42,683 bases of DNA, taken from Halanaerobiales bacterium (GTDB lineage Bacteria > Bacillota > Halanaerobiia > Halanaerobiales > DTU029). The stretch spans positions 1 through 42,683 of the forward strand of contig JARRCS010000020.1 in assembly GCA_029981855.1 (NCBI GenBank). Direction: 5' to 3'. A program made the position numbers and the translations under genes. Under the pieces are notes generated by a model. It saw nothing but the letters and a program-made list of their open reading frames with translations, made no database searches and was not told the DNA's origin. Shown one piece after another: positions 34,060-42,552 of this stretch (position 1 is its first letter; each line of letters starts with the position of its first letter).

Positions 34060-34447
34060 TTATGTATTTGTAGACTTTTTCAAGCTATGCAATTTTTCAT
34101 AAAACAAAGCCAAGTCTTGTTGTTCAGGAGGCAGGTCATAAAGAACACTATCTGACCTGAGATTAGCAATAAGTTCAAGATCATCATGTTTTTCCACTGT
34201 TTCAAGAACTTCCCCTTTAGGATACCAACTATCACAACAAAGAATAACTATTTTACGGGCAGTGTGGTCAAATAGTTTTTTCGGCATTCAAAGTGGACAC
34301 CAAATTTTGCCTGTAAAGTATCATCAATAACAATAAATATGGGCAATGATTTTAAGGTTTTCGGTATACAAGACAAAGCAATTCTAACAGTAGTTTGCAT
34401 AAGGTGTTTCAAATCCAATTTGCTATATGAAAGTAGATAATAGAATG
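34060..34447 (-). pseudogene. Remnant of a DDE transposase (DDE_5/IS701-like)
   Basis: Two out-of-frame pieces. The 5' piece (about 34447-34270) reads FYYLLSYSKLDLKHLMQT, then IPKTLKSLPIFIVIDDTLQAKFG, carrying the first catalytic Asp region. The 3' piece (34287-34060) reads KLFDHTARKIVILCCDSWYPKGE and LELIANLRSDSVLYDLPPE, the second Asp region. In intact relatives KLFDHT is followed by a long stretch before the CDSWYPK motif, so there is an internal deletion plus a frameshift near 34285. The C-terminal catalytic Glu region is missing. Family assignment is from remembered motifs. Confidence 0.7.
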
Positions 34448-34583
34448 AATGCAGTTAATTGTAATGACCCCAATACATAGCCATATAAATTTCATCTGAG
34501 TTGGTTTCGTAAAAAATCTGGTATATTGAGAAAAATATGATACAAGTATTCCAATTGTTGATTCTTTATGATATCCTTTTATT

Positions 34584-34645
34584 AAGTGCTTGATAGTATC
34601 ATCTCCTTTTAAGGTATACTGTCAAGAGATATACTGTCAAGCACT
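34584..34645. repeat. Nested direct and inverted repeats
   Basis: Two 15-bp units beginning TATACTGTCAAG stand in tandem (34615-34629 and 34630-34644). The second with its tail, TATACTGTCAAGCACT, is the inverse of AGTGCTTGATAGTATC at about 34585-34600 (14 of 16). A strong hairpin results. It may be an IS end or a duplicated hairpin from the decayed element on its left. Confidence 0.5.
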
Positions 34646-34657
34646 ATTATAAAATAA

Positions 34658-34789
34658 CTGCAATCCGCTTTTTTAAACAAGTTTTTTTATATTTTTAAGG
34701 ATTTAAGCAATATTTGCAGAATAAATGATGCCTTTTTAGGTTAAAAATATCTATTCTTTTGAACAAATGTACGAAAAAGCGGATTGCAG
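34658..34789. mobile_element. 132-bp MITE-like element with ATAA target duplication
   Basis: Perfect 16-bp terminal inverted repeats CTGCAATCCGCTTTTT (34658-34673) and AAAAAGCGGATTGCAG (34774-34789). The element is flanked on both sides by the 4-bp direct repeat ATAA (34654-34657 and 34790-34793). The AT-rich inside has no coding frame. This is the layout of a non-autonomous miniature transposon; the parent transposase is not in the window, unless it is the adjacent DDE remnant. Confidence 0.8.
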
Positions 34790-34911
34790 ATAAAACAAAT
34801 AAGACGATTTGTCCAGTCAATAGAAATTATTTACAGCATTTCTTGTAAAGTGGTGTATAGATTCTATAATCCGGGTGAAATTCCTTTCTTTAAGCCGGAC
34901 ATTCAGTTTTA

Positions 34912-34939
34912 TTGTATGAATTTCCATTTGTGATATAAT
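34912..34939 (+). promoter_or_regulatory. Promoter of the MNT/HEPN pair
   Basis: TTGTAT (34912-34917), 16 nt, TATAAT (34934-34939), 28 nt before the antitoxin gene start. The leader is short with GGAAAGGTGATAAAA before the ATG. Confidence 0.6.
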
Positions 34940-34966
34940 AAAGTTGATAAAGGAAAGGTGATAAAA

Positions 34967-35338
34967 ATGAAGGAATATTATGCCTGCTTATCTAAAAGAG
35001 AGAAGGAGCAACAACAGACAAATAAAGAATATCATAAAAAGATAGAACAAAGATTACAGAAATCTTTAATTGAGATAACAAATAGATTCCCTGCCATTAA
35101 GAAGATAATTATTTTTGGTTCATATCTAAATGATAGATTTAATAAAAATTCAGACCTGGATTTATATATTGAGGAAATAACAGGCGAAGACTTCTATAAT
35201 ATAAAAAGGATACTGGAGGATAAACTGGAGATTGATGTAGATATATATACTCAGACAGATAGTCAGGAATTTATTGATAAAATCAAAGAAAGGGGTGAGA
35301 TATTATATGAAAGAGAAGCTAACAATTTTAATAGCTGA
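34967..35338 (+). CDS. MntA-type nucleotidyltransferase antitoxin
   Basis: A 123-aa minimal nucleotidyltransferase. The catalytic pattern GS-x10-DxD is exact (Gly51-Ser52 to Asp63 and Asp65, in IIIFGSYLNDRF...SDLDLYI), with a third carboxylate in EIDVDIYT (Asp92). MntA antitoxins inactivate HepT toxin by adding AMP to a tyrosine. The first 30 residues are a charged helix. The ATG at 34967 was chosen for its ribosome binding site over a GTG three codons earlier. Overlaps the toxin gene by 32 nt. Confidence 0.88.
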   Translation: MKEYYACLSKREKEQQQTNKEYHKKIEQRLQKSLIEITNRFPAIKKIIIFGSYLNDRFNKNSDLDLYIEEITGEDFYNIKRILEDKLEIDVDIYTQTDSQEFIDKIKERGEILYEREANNFNS

Positions 35339-35804
35339 TATACAGGATGATATAAATAGTATTAATAGAATTCAAGATGAGTTTAATTCATTCACTAAAT
35401 CTTTATCAGACCCCCCGGACCGTTACGAGAAAATGGTTATAGGCTATCTAATGCATAATTTTTATAATGCTTGTGAAAATATATTTTTGAATATAGCCAG
35501 AGTATTTGAAAATAATATTGAGCCCCAGGCCTGGCATAAAAGTATTTTAAAAAGAATGAAACTAACAATTAAAGACATTAGACCTGCTGTAATAAATGAA
35601 AAATTATATAAACAATTGAATGATTTCAGAGCATTTCGACATGTATTTAGACACCTGTATTCAGATGAACTAGATTGGGAAAAAGAAAGGCTTCTTGTTA
35701 ATAAATTTAATAATACAGTCTCGACATTTATTGAGGAACTAAATGAATTTATAAATTTCCTGGAGCAACTCATAACCCAAAATGATGAGGGGAAAATGGA
35801 ATAA
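35307..35804 (+). CDS. HepT-type HEPN ribonuclease toxin
   Basis: A 165-aa all-helical HEPN protein. The RNase motif RX4HXY is intact: Arg111-x4-His116-Leu-Tyr118 in FRAFRHVFRHLYSD; the tyrosine is the site that MntA-type partners AMPylate. HEPN toxins cleave RNA (tRNA or mRNA). ATG at 35307 with GGGGTGAG upstream; the reading frame opens earlier but lacks a site. Together with the MNT gene it forms a complete toxin-antitoxin pair of the type VII kind, in a stretch of mobile-element remains. Confidence 0.87.
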   Translation: MKEKLTILIADIQDDINSINRIQDEFNSFTKSLSDPPDRYEKMVIGYLMHNFYNACENIFLNIARVFENNIEPQAWHKSILKRMKLTIKDIRPAVINEKLYKQLNDFRAFRHVFRHLYSDELDWEKERLLVNKFNNTVSTFIEELNEFINFLEQLITQNDEGKME

Positions 35805-35931
35805 ATTGGAGATGGGCAATAAATATCAATAAAAATTCCAATAGCCTATACTCCTTATTTTCACTTTTCATGGAGAAGTAAATCAATGAAAAAAGTCCAT
35901 TCACGGCAGCCATTTATATAACATTAATGAT

Positions 35932-36306
35932 TTATAAAAACGTTATTAACTTCTCTTTAACCTCTTCAACCTCTTCGCCAGTGATTTCCTTCCATGCCCT
36001 GGCATAGATCTCTACCTGGTTTGAATAGACCTCTCTCAGCTTTTCAAGTTCCTCTTCCTTTTCTACCCTGTCAGTCTTGTAATCCACGATGACCCAGCCA
36101 TCCTTTTCCCTATATGCCAGGTCGATAACCCCGGATAAGATAACGGAAATATCCTGCTCTTCAAGTTCATTATATAACTCATCACCGGGCTCTACACTGA
36201 TGGTAAAAGGTGCCTCTGTCAGGACTTCTTCAGCCTGTTGGAAAATCACCATCTTACTTAATTTCAAATTATCCTCCCTCCTCAATTCATTCTTAGCATG
36301 AGGCAC
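35932..36306 (-). pseudogene. addA: C-terminal fragment of AddA (RecB-type nuclease domain)
   Basis: A 124-aa frame equal to the last tenth of the AddA helicase-nuclease. It has the PD-(D/E)XK nuclease core: SGVIDLAYREKDGWVIVDYKTDRV with metal-binding Asp and the DYK motif, then YSNQVEIYARAWKEITGEEVEEVKEKLITF. All helicase motifs are missing and the upstream DNA is unrelated. A ribosome binding site GGAGGGAGG precedes a TTG at 36267, so a ~111-aa nuclease domain might still be made. Whether an intact addA exists elsewhere cannot be seen. Confidence 0.7.
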
Positions 36307-36349
36307 CGATCAGGGTATTATTTGAGCTCTGGCCGGAGCCGGTTTAAGA

Positions 36350-36612
36350 TTGAGCGGTAATGATGGTAGATTTAAAAGCCGGCATCAGATCAAAAGCAAG
36401 AATGGACTTAAGGAACTCCTTGCTTATAATGATATCGATGAGGCCAGGTCTCTGGAGGGAGGTCAACTTCAGGAGAATGAAATAGTAAAGCTCGGGAAAA
36501 AGTTAAAACTGTATTACTGGATAACAAAGCAGTTTTACTGGTATATAAGCCCGAAACAGAGAAAAATATCTCCTGGACTACCTGTACCAGGCAACAGATT
36601 CATAAATATTAG
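36350..36612 (+). pseudogene. Frameshifted gene of unknown family
   Basis: One frame reads LKELLAYNDIDEARSLEGG and QENEIVKLGKK; at the A-run near 36500 a different frame takes over with VLLDNKAVLLVYKPETEKNISWTTCTRQQIHKY up to TAG at 36612. The two halves join naturally as one protein with one base lost or gained. No start site is clear and the family is not recognised. Just upstream of, and co-directional with, the Cys-rich small gene. Confidence 0.4.
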
Positions 36613-36624
36613 GGTGGTGGTAAT

Positions 36625-36825
36625 ATGGATTTTAAAAATATCAAGGGCAAAATAGTATTCAGCTGGGGCAATGAGGCCTGGGAAAAAGCAAATAAGACTG
36701 CCAGCAGTTGTAATAATTTTAAATTAGATGCTGAATATGAACTGGTAGCAGATGAAAAAATATCCTGTTACAACTGCCGGTATAGAAAATGGACAGCAGA
36801 TTCCTTTATCTGTTTTAAGTTATAG
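36625..36825 (+). CDS. Small Cys-containing protein of unknown function
   Basis: A 66-aa protein ending in CYNCRYRKWTADSFICFKL. The CxxC and a later Cys suggest a metal-binding or redox turn. The N-terminal IKGKIVFSWGNEAWEKANKTASSC resembles nothing I can name. ATG at 36625 with GGGTGGTGGTAAT before it. It ends one base before the convergent tetR-type gene. It may belong with the frameshifted gene before it. Confidence 0.5.
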   Translation: MDFKNIKGKIVFSWGNEAWEKANKTASSCNNFKLDAEYELVADEKISCYNCRYRKWTADSFICFKL

Positions 36826-37440
36826 TTAATCTATTTTAACTGCTTGCCAGAAAAAATCTATATGTTTATCAACCATGTCAGCAGTATCAGGCTTTCTTTC
36901 CAGCAGTACATACTGAATACGCAGCAGGATAAAAAAACCGATAAATTCTGTAGCCAGCAGGAGGGGTTCATATTCCTTGATTAACCCCTTCTCCATCATA
37001 GTTCTGAAGATACCGGCCAAGATTTTTCTGTCTTCTTCCATAATCTTTTCCTCAATTAGTTTTTTAACTGAATCCCGGTCATGTTCTCGCATGACTAATT
37101 TTATAAACTTCTGTTCTTCCGGTTTTTTTGTCAGATTGAAGGCCTTCCTGGCCAGAAGCTGTAAAAATTCATAAGGCTTATCCACTTTTTCCTTAAGCTC
37201 TTTACTAGTCAGAATATTTTTAATCGACCCCGGTCCAAAAGTCAGTAACAACTTCTCAAAAATATCCTTTTTACCTGCAAAATGGTTATATATAGAACTT
37301 TTCTGGATATCTACCATGCTGGCAATCTCCCTCATGGAAGTTCCGTGATAACCCTTGCTGGCAAATAAATCAAGAGCAGCCTCCAGTATCTTGTCTCTGG
37401 TATCAGAGCCAGTTGCCCTGTTATCAATACCACCATCCAT
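36826..37440 (-). CDS. TetR family transcriptional regulator
   Basis: A 204-aa TetR regulator. N-terminal DNA-binding domain (about 13-65) with DKILEAALDLFASKGYHGTSMREIASMVDIQKSSIYNHFAGKKDIFEKLL; the C-terminal helical domain would bind a ligand and dimerise. ATG at 37440 with AGAAGGGAT, 17 nt after the barrel gene, so co-transcribed with it. A 12-bp perfect palindrome in front of the MMPL gene (42553-42564) is the likely target; no similar site was seen before the barrel gene. Ligand unknown. Confidence 0.9.
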   Translation of the reverse strand: MDGGIDNRATGSDTRDKILEAALDLFASKGYHGTSMREIASMVDIQKSSIYNHFAGKKDIFEKLLLTFGPGSIKNILTSKELKEKVDKPYEFLQLLARKAFNLTKKPEEQKFIKLVMREHDRDSVKKLIEEKIMEEDRKILAGIFRTMMEKGLIKEYEPLLLATEFIGFFILLRIQYVLLERKPDTADMVDKHIDFFWQAVKID

Positions 37441-37457
37441 TTTATCAATCCCTTCTT

Positions 37458-38516
37458 TTAAAAGTGTATATTTAAACCTGTATAAAATGTATCCTGAACA
37501 GGTACTCCATAATAATCTTCACCATTATCATTAACAATACTGGCTCCTACCTGTAGCTCTACCGCTTCTGCTAGGGAATAATTAAACTGTGGTCTGAGGA
37601 TCACAATATCCTTATCCAGCTCGTAGATCCCGGTAAATTCCAGTTCATGAAAGGTACGCACTGGATAGGTTATCCTTAAATTCAAAGCCTTAAAGTCAGG
37701 TTCCTGAGCTATTCTCCCCTGTTTGTAATAATATTGTCCAGTTAAAGAAAGATTATTGTAAAACCTGTATTCGGCCCCTATTACACCCTCTAGATTATTG
37801 TTAAATAAGGCATCATTGAAATTTTTATAAACAACTTCAGTCCAGACACCCACTACATTAATTGAACCGATCATATCAAATCCAACTGCAGTTACTTCGG
37901 GTTTCATTATATTTCCACCTGGTACAGTAACTTCGTCTCTACCCTTAAATCCACTCAGGGAAAGGTCCCAGCCGTGAAACTGTCTTCTGGTCGCTTTTAC
38001 CGCATATTCAATATCATCAAGATCATTGCTACCTGAAGCAAAAGGTGCCACTACACCTATCAATTCAATATCACCGGGTCCATAGTATGTACCTCTGACA
38101 GCCCTGACACCTTCTGTAATGGAAACCGGGTCCAGCTGCATTAACTGCTGAGAATCAAAATAGGAAGTCGGGTTAATTTTATAGGAACTACCCCAGTTAA
38201 TCTCCTGTTTTCCCACCCGCCAGTCCATATTTTCAGTATAATAATCAAGATAAGCCTGCGATAACTTTAATTCAATATCTTCATTTTTATCATTTTTTAT
38301 CATGGTCAAATCCAGGTAAAAATCTGAGGTAAATCCAAAATCATTTTCTCCAGTTATTGTCAGTAGATCATCATAACCCAGTTCCCCACTTTTTAAATTA
38401 TAATCCAGAAAACTTTGCAGTGAACCGGAGAGATCTAAACCACTGGCTGAACTAATGCAGGAAGTTGATAAGAGAAGAACAGTCAAAATTAATAATATCT
38501 CTATTCTTTTAAGCAT
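37458..38516 (-). CDS. Predicted outer-membrane beta-barrel protein (DUF1302-like)
   Basis: A 352-aa exported protein. Signal peptide about 1-25 (LLILTVLLLSTSCISSASG). The remainder is alternating hydrophobic/polar beta strands, with WRVGKQEINWGSSYKINPTSYF, TEGVRAVRGTYYGPGDIELIG and aromatic girdles, and it ends in a C-terminal aromatic strand FYTGLNIHF, the usual signal for barrel insertion. The pattern is like the DUF1302 or porin-like partners found with RND pumps in Gram-negatives. It implies a diderm cell. ATG at 38516 with AAAAGGGGG; the frame opens earlier. The Cys20 context is not a good lipobox. Confidence 0.75.
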   Translation of the reverse strand: MLKRIEILLILTVLLLSTSCISSASGLDLSGSLQSFLDYNLKSGELGYDDLLTITGENDFGFTSDFYLDLTMIKNDKNEDIELKLSQAYLDYYTENMDWRVGKQEINWGSSYKINPTSYFDSQQLMQLDPVSITEGVRAVRGTYYGPGDIELIGVVAPFASGSNDLDDIEYAVKATRRQFHGWDLSLSGFKGRDEVTVPGGNIMKPEVTAVGFDMIGSINVVGVWTEVVYKNFNDALFNNNLEGVIGAEYRFYNNLSLTGQYYYKQGRIAQEPDFKALNLRITYPVRTFHELEFTGIYELDKDIVILRPQFNYSLAEAVELQVGASIVNDNGEDYYGVPVQDTFYTGLNIHF

Positions 38517-38660
38517 AGAAATCCCCCTTTTCCTAATGCCCATTTATGATTCTACTGCAAAAAGGTCTTAAAAGCATTGATAAATCAAGCTTTTTCACTA
38601 CAAAAAACACCCGAAAATATGATATAATTAGAGTAACAAAGAATATCGGAGTGATAATCA

Positions 38661-39417
38661 ATGTTTAAAGAGAATAATGACCATAAACAGTTAAAAATGT
38701 TTGGATACGAAGGTAAATTAAATCAACATAGAAGAAATATGCTTGAAAAAGGTTGGCCCGCTCTATTTTATGAGCAAGTTTTTTCTAAATAGACGAAACT
38801 ATGTTTTCAGACATAATGTGCCCAGTAGACCAAATTTCCCTGTTAACATATTAATATAATATCACTGGAAATTTTAAAACATCTTCATAACTTAACTGAT
38901 GAAGAACTGCTAGAGCGTTTTCATTTTGATCTCCGCTATTAAAAAGCCTTGGGCTTACAGGAGATTGACGAATTATCATTGGCTGCAAGAACTATTTACG
39001 AATTCAGGGATAGATTGGCTGCCTACTTAAAAGAAAATGATGAAGTCTTAATGAATCTTTTTGATAACCTTGTTAGTAATTTCATTGAAGAAGCAGGTAT
39101 TTCTACTAAAATTCAACGAATGGATTCCACGATGATAAAGGCTAACATAAAGCATCTATCCCGGATTCAATTGCTGCATAAAATAACAGTTAATTTTATT
39201 GGACTCCTTTCACCTCATCAACAAAAGAAAATTCATAAAAATACTATGAGCATATTTGAACCCCAAAATTTTAAAGAATTCAGCTTCAGTAAAAACAGAA
39301 ATATTATTTTTGATTGTGATGTAGCTGCTGTTTATGCAGTAGAATCATTAATAATTTTAATTTCATTATATCTCCCAATACTTCTAATTTTACTTTTTAA
39401 TATGATTTATTTATATC
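38661..39417 (+). pseudogene. Decayed IS1182-type transposase
   Basis: N-terminal half of an IS1182 family transposase with several breaks: MFKENNDHKQLKMFGYEGK ... ALFYEQVFSK stop; then VFRHNVPSRPNFPVNILI; a frameshift; SLEILKHLHNLTDEELLERF stop near 38940; then LAARTIYEFRDRLAAYLKEN and STKIQRMDSTMIKANIKHLS. The rest of the protein is lost, the match fading by about 39330. It has an RBS at 38648. It sits in opposite orientation between the LolA-like gene and the barrel gene and splits their presumed operon. Confidence 0.75.
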
Positions 39418-40185
39418 TTAACGCTTCAGGTACCTGACACTGAAGATTTGCTCATTTACCGATTGATCATAGACTACATTAACCATCTCTATGACCGTCT
39501 TTGTTCCCTTCTGGACATTTTCCATAGTTAATTTCTGCGGTGTCCAGTAACCGTTAATCTCCTTATGATCAGCAGGATTCATCACTTTTAACAATTCACC
39601 ATCAGCATCATAAAATTCACTCTTAAGTGGATACCAGTTGGCCTTATCTACCCACATTTTCACCTGGTTGTATTCTATATCGGGATTTGTTGGTATCAGT
39701 TTTAAAACATATTCCTGATCATTTTCTTCCAGAATACTGGCCTGATAATCCTCCCTGAAATTCGCTCCACCCAGGATGGTCAGATCATTAAAGCTGAAAT
39801 CAGTGCCGACAAAACTCCCATTTCTCTGACTGGAAGCTATTTTGCGAACACTGCCCAGGGCGGGCATATACAAATACATATCTTCACTGCCGTTTTCCTG
39901 CTCCAGTGATAAAAAGGCTGTTCCTTCAATAGTTGCCGGAGACAGGAAACGAACAAAAGACTTAGTAAGACCCTCCTGATTGCTCTTATAAATTTCCATT
40001 TCTCTTTCCCGGACATCACCACTGGCACTATAAAGTTTCATATTCATCTGTAAATGAGCAGTTGTAGAATGCATCTCCTCTTCTATCCTGGCCAAAACAT
40101 CATCACCTGTCAGAACAGCATTTACCGGTAAAACCAGCAAGTAAAGTAAAAATACTGTCATTAATAAAATTATTATTTTTTTCAT
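39418..40185 (-). CDS. LolA-like outer membrane lipoprotein-sorting protein
   Basis: A 255-aa secreted protein. Signal peptide about 1-22 (MKKIIILLMTVFLLYLLVLP, cut after VNA). The mature part has the half-barrel fold of PF17131-type LolA-like proteins: VREREMEIYKSNQEGL, VRFLSPATIEGTAFLSLE, MYLYMPALGSVRKIASSQRNGSF, DFSFNDLTILGG and VKMWVDKANWYPLKSEFYD. Such proteins carry a lipid or lipid-linked cargo across the periplasm next to MMPL pumps. ATG at 40185 with GGGGTGAG. It follows the pump gene by 52 nt. Confidence 0.85.
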   Translation of the reverse strand: MKKIIILLMTVFLLYLLVLPVNAVLTGDDVLARIEEEMHSTTAHLQMNMKLYSASGDVREREMEIYKSNQEGLTKSFVRFLSPATIEGTAFLSLEQENGSEDMYLYMPALGSVRKIASSQRNGSFVGTDFSFNDLTILGGANFREDYQASILEENDQEYVLKLIPTNPDIEYNQVKMWVDKANWYPLKSEFYDADGELLKVMNPADHKEINGYWTPQKLTMENVQKGTKTVIEMVNVVYDQSVNEQIFSVRYLKR

Positions 40186-40237
40186 TAAATAACTCACCCC
40201 TGTATTTATTCCTGGAAGGAGAATGTTCCCCCAGGTT

Positions 40238-42526
40238 TTAGTTGCTTTTAATTTCAGTTGAACCTTTTACTCCCGGTCCCGGTTCCAGAAATCCCGGTTT
40301 AAAAACAATACAGATGGCCGGAAGGATAAACAGCGCACCTATGAGGCAGAATGATATCGAAACCACAATCAGCATACCAAAAAACTGTACCAGTAAGAAG
40401 TTTGACACCAGTAAGATGGCAAAACCCACTATTACGGAAAAGGCATTAAAAATAATACCTCTACCGGTTGTTTTCAGGGTAGTCTTAACAGCTTCAATAG
40501 AATCACTTTTTTGTTTTTCCCGCCTGTAGCGCCAGAGAAAGTGAATGGTATAATCAACCCCAACCCCGATCATAATTGAAGATAACGTGGCTGTAATCAT
40601 GTTCAGTTCTATGTTAAGATATCCCATCAGACCAAAAAGGCAGACAACAGCCAGTGACAGTGGTAAAATAGCCAGTAAACCAGCCATTGGTGACCGGAAA
40701 AGAATCATGACAATAATAGAGACAAGTACTATTGAGAGAACCAGGCTTAAAATCTGCCCCTGGACAATGAACTCCACCAGTTCAGCTAAAAGATGGGCAA
40801 AACCACCGTAAAGAACAAAAGGAGAATCACTATGCTGCTGAATGTAATTGCTGATATAATCCACAATTTGTTTTATCTTATTTGTACTATTGGTAGAAAT
40901 CCGGGCATTGACCAGGGCATGCTGCTGATTAAAATCGATCCATTTGCTCATATCGGCCGACATCGAGTAAAGCAGTAAATACTGTGATATCGCATTGCGC
41001 GAATCAGGAATCCTGTCATATTCCTGCTGTTCATTATGGAGTACTTCATTCATCCTCCTGATCAGAGTAGAAACTGCAGTAACTTCTCCCACGTTTTCCT
41101 TTGCCTTCAGATCCTGGACAAACTCATCTATTTTTTTCATAACTACCGGGTCAGTAATATCACCCTCAGCCAACACAGATATATTTGTGGCTCCACCGAA
41201 GTACTTATTCATTATTTCATTGGCTTTAACAATATCATAATCCTTACCAAAATAATTAATGGGATTGGTATCAATCACCAGTCGGCTAATCCCGGTTGCA
41301 ATCAGGATAACCAGAATAAGTGACACTACTATTACCTGTTTAGTGTGACCGGTTACAAACCTTGCAGTTTTATCAAGCAGTCTTTCCAGCAGATATTTCT
41401 TACGCATTTTTTTTGAAATTGGTTCTGCCCGCGGCATTAAAGATAATACAGCCGGTATAAACATCAAACTGGCCAGTAAGGCAAATCCAATTCCAACCGA
41501 AGCCAGGATTCCCAGCTGCCTCGCCGGTACAATGATGTGAGACAGCAGGCAGAGCATACCAACTATGGTTGTAATCCCAGTTGCAATAATAGGATTACCC
41601 AGATTTTCAATCACTTTCCGGGAGAGTGTTTTTTCATCAATCTTCAATCCTGTAATGTTTTCAGCCTGGTAGTCAGCTATGATATGGATACCATAGTCAT
41701 TGGTAACCGCCAGGAGTATAACAGGCAAAATAATGGTTATTAGTTGAATCTTCCAGCCCAGTAAGGAAATTAAACCAATTGAGACTATAATTGACATTAC
41801 AACTACCACAAAAGGTAGTAGAACGCCCCGGAACTGTTTAAAGCATATGTATAAAAATATCAGCATGATTAAAAGTCCCAGGGGAATAAAGTGCTGCATA
41901 TCTGATCTCATGTTAGCGGCCGCTTCAGCCCTCAAAACGGGCAGCCCGGTAAAATAAATTTTACCCGGTCCTGGTGTTTCCTTTATAATTTTATTTACTG
42001 CTGCCAGCAGTTCACTATCCTCATAATTCTCCTCCAGTATTCCCACCACAGCAGCAGCCTTAAAATCACTGGAGATTATATTACCATAAACCAGGTCATT
42101 TTTCTTGATCTTTTGTCTTAATTCTTCAATTTCCTGCTGATTCTGAGGTATTGCCTTGATTGAATCTTCAATAATAAGCTGGTCATTCTCCCCTGTTATA
42201 TCCTGAACTGTAAAGGGGCTTTTTACCTGATCAATCTGTTTTATCTTATCCATTTTATCTGACAGATTCTTTATCCTCTTTAAAACCCCGGGTGATAAGA
42301 CATCATCAGCAACTACTCCCACCATCACAATCTCTGTACCACCAAAGATATCTTCAATTTTATTAATGTTTATCCTGGCCGGTAGGTCTTCAGGAATCTG
42401 ACTCTTGATAGCAGTATCAATTTCTGTATGTGGAATCTGGACTGCAAAAAATACAGTAATCATCAGAAATATAATTATAACTAGTCTGGGGTGATTGACA
42501 GAAAAATTACCTATTTTCTTAACCAT
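40238..42526 (-). CDS. RND/MMPL family transporter
   Basis: A 762-aa pump of the HpnN/MMPL branch of the RND superfamily. First helix at 13-32, a periplasmic loop (33-210), helices about 213-375, a second loop (about 420-590) and a second helix bundle to about 745: twofold pseudo-repeat. Proton-relay Asp in TM4 is in AVTNDYGIHIIADY (Asp277) and again in GVGVDYTIHFLWRY. It likely moves lipids or hydrophobic compounds from the inner membrane to the LolA-like protein and the barrel. ATG at 42526 with GAGGGGATTAT. Likely repressed by the TetR through the operator upstream. Confidence 0.9.
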   Translation of the reverse strand: MVKKIGNFSVNHPRLVIIIFLMITVFFAVQIPHTEIDTAIKSQIPEDLPARININKIEDIFGGTEIVMVGVVADDVLSPGVLKRIKNLSDKMDKIKQIDQVKSPFTVQDITGENDQLIIEDSIKAIPQNQQEIEELRQKIKKNDLVYGNIISSDFKAAAVVGILEENYEDSELLAAVNKIIKETPGPGKIYFTGLPVLRAEAAANMRSDMQHFIPLGLLIMLIFLYICFKQFRGVLLPFVVVVMSIIVSIGLISLLGWKIQLITIILPVILLAVTNDYGIHIIADYQAENITGLKIDEKTLSRKVIENLGNPIIATGITTIVGMLCLLSHIIVPARQLGILASVGIGFALLASLMFIPAVLSLMPRAEPISKKMRKKYLLERLLDKTARFVTGHTKQVIVVSLILVILIATGISRLVIDTNPINYFGKDYDIVKANEIMNKYFGGATNISVLAEGDITDPVVMKKIDEFVQDLKAKENVGEVTAVSTLIRRMNEVLHNEQQEYDRIPDSRNAISQYLLLYSMSADMSKWIDFNQQHALVNARISTNSTNKIKQIVDYISNYIQQHSDSPFVLYGGFAHLLAELVEFIVQGQILSLVLSIVLVSIIVMILFRSPMAGLLAILPLSLAVVCLFGLMGYLNIELNMITATLSSIMIGVGVDYTIHFLWRYRREKQKSDSIEAVKTTLKTTGRGIIFNAFSVIVGFAILLVSNFLLVQFFGMLIVVSISFCLIGALFILPAICIVFKPGFLEPGPGVKGSTEIKSN

Positions 42527-42552
42527 ATAATCCCCTCGCTCTGTAATTAATT

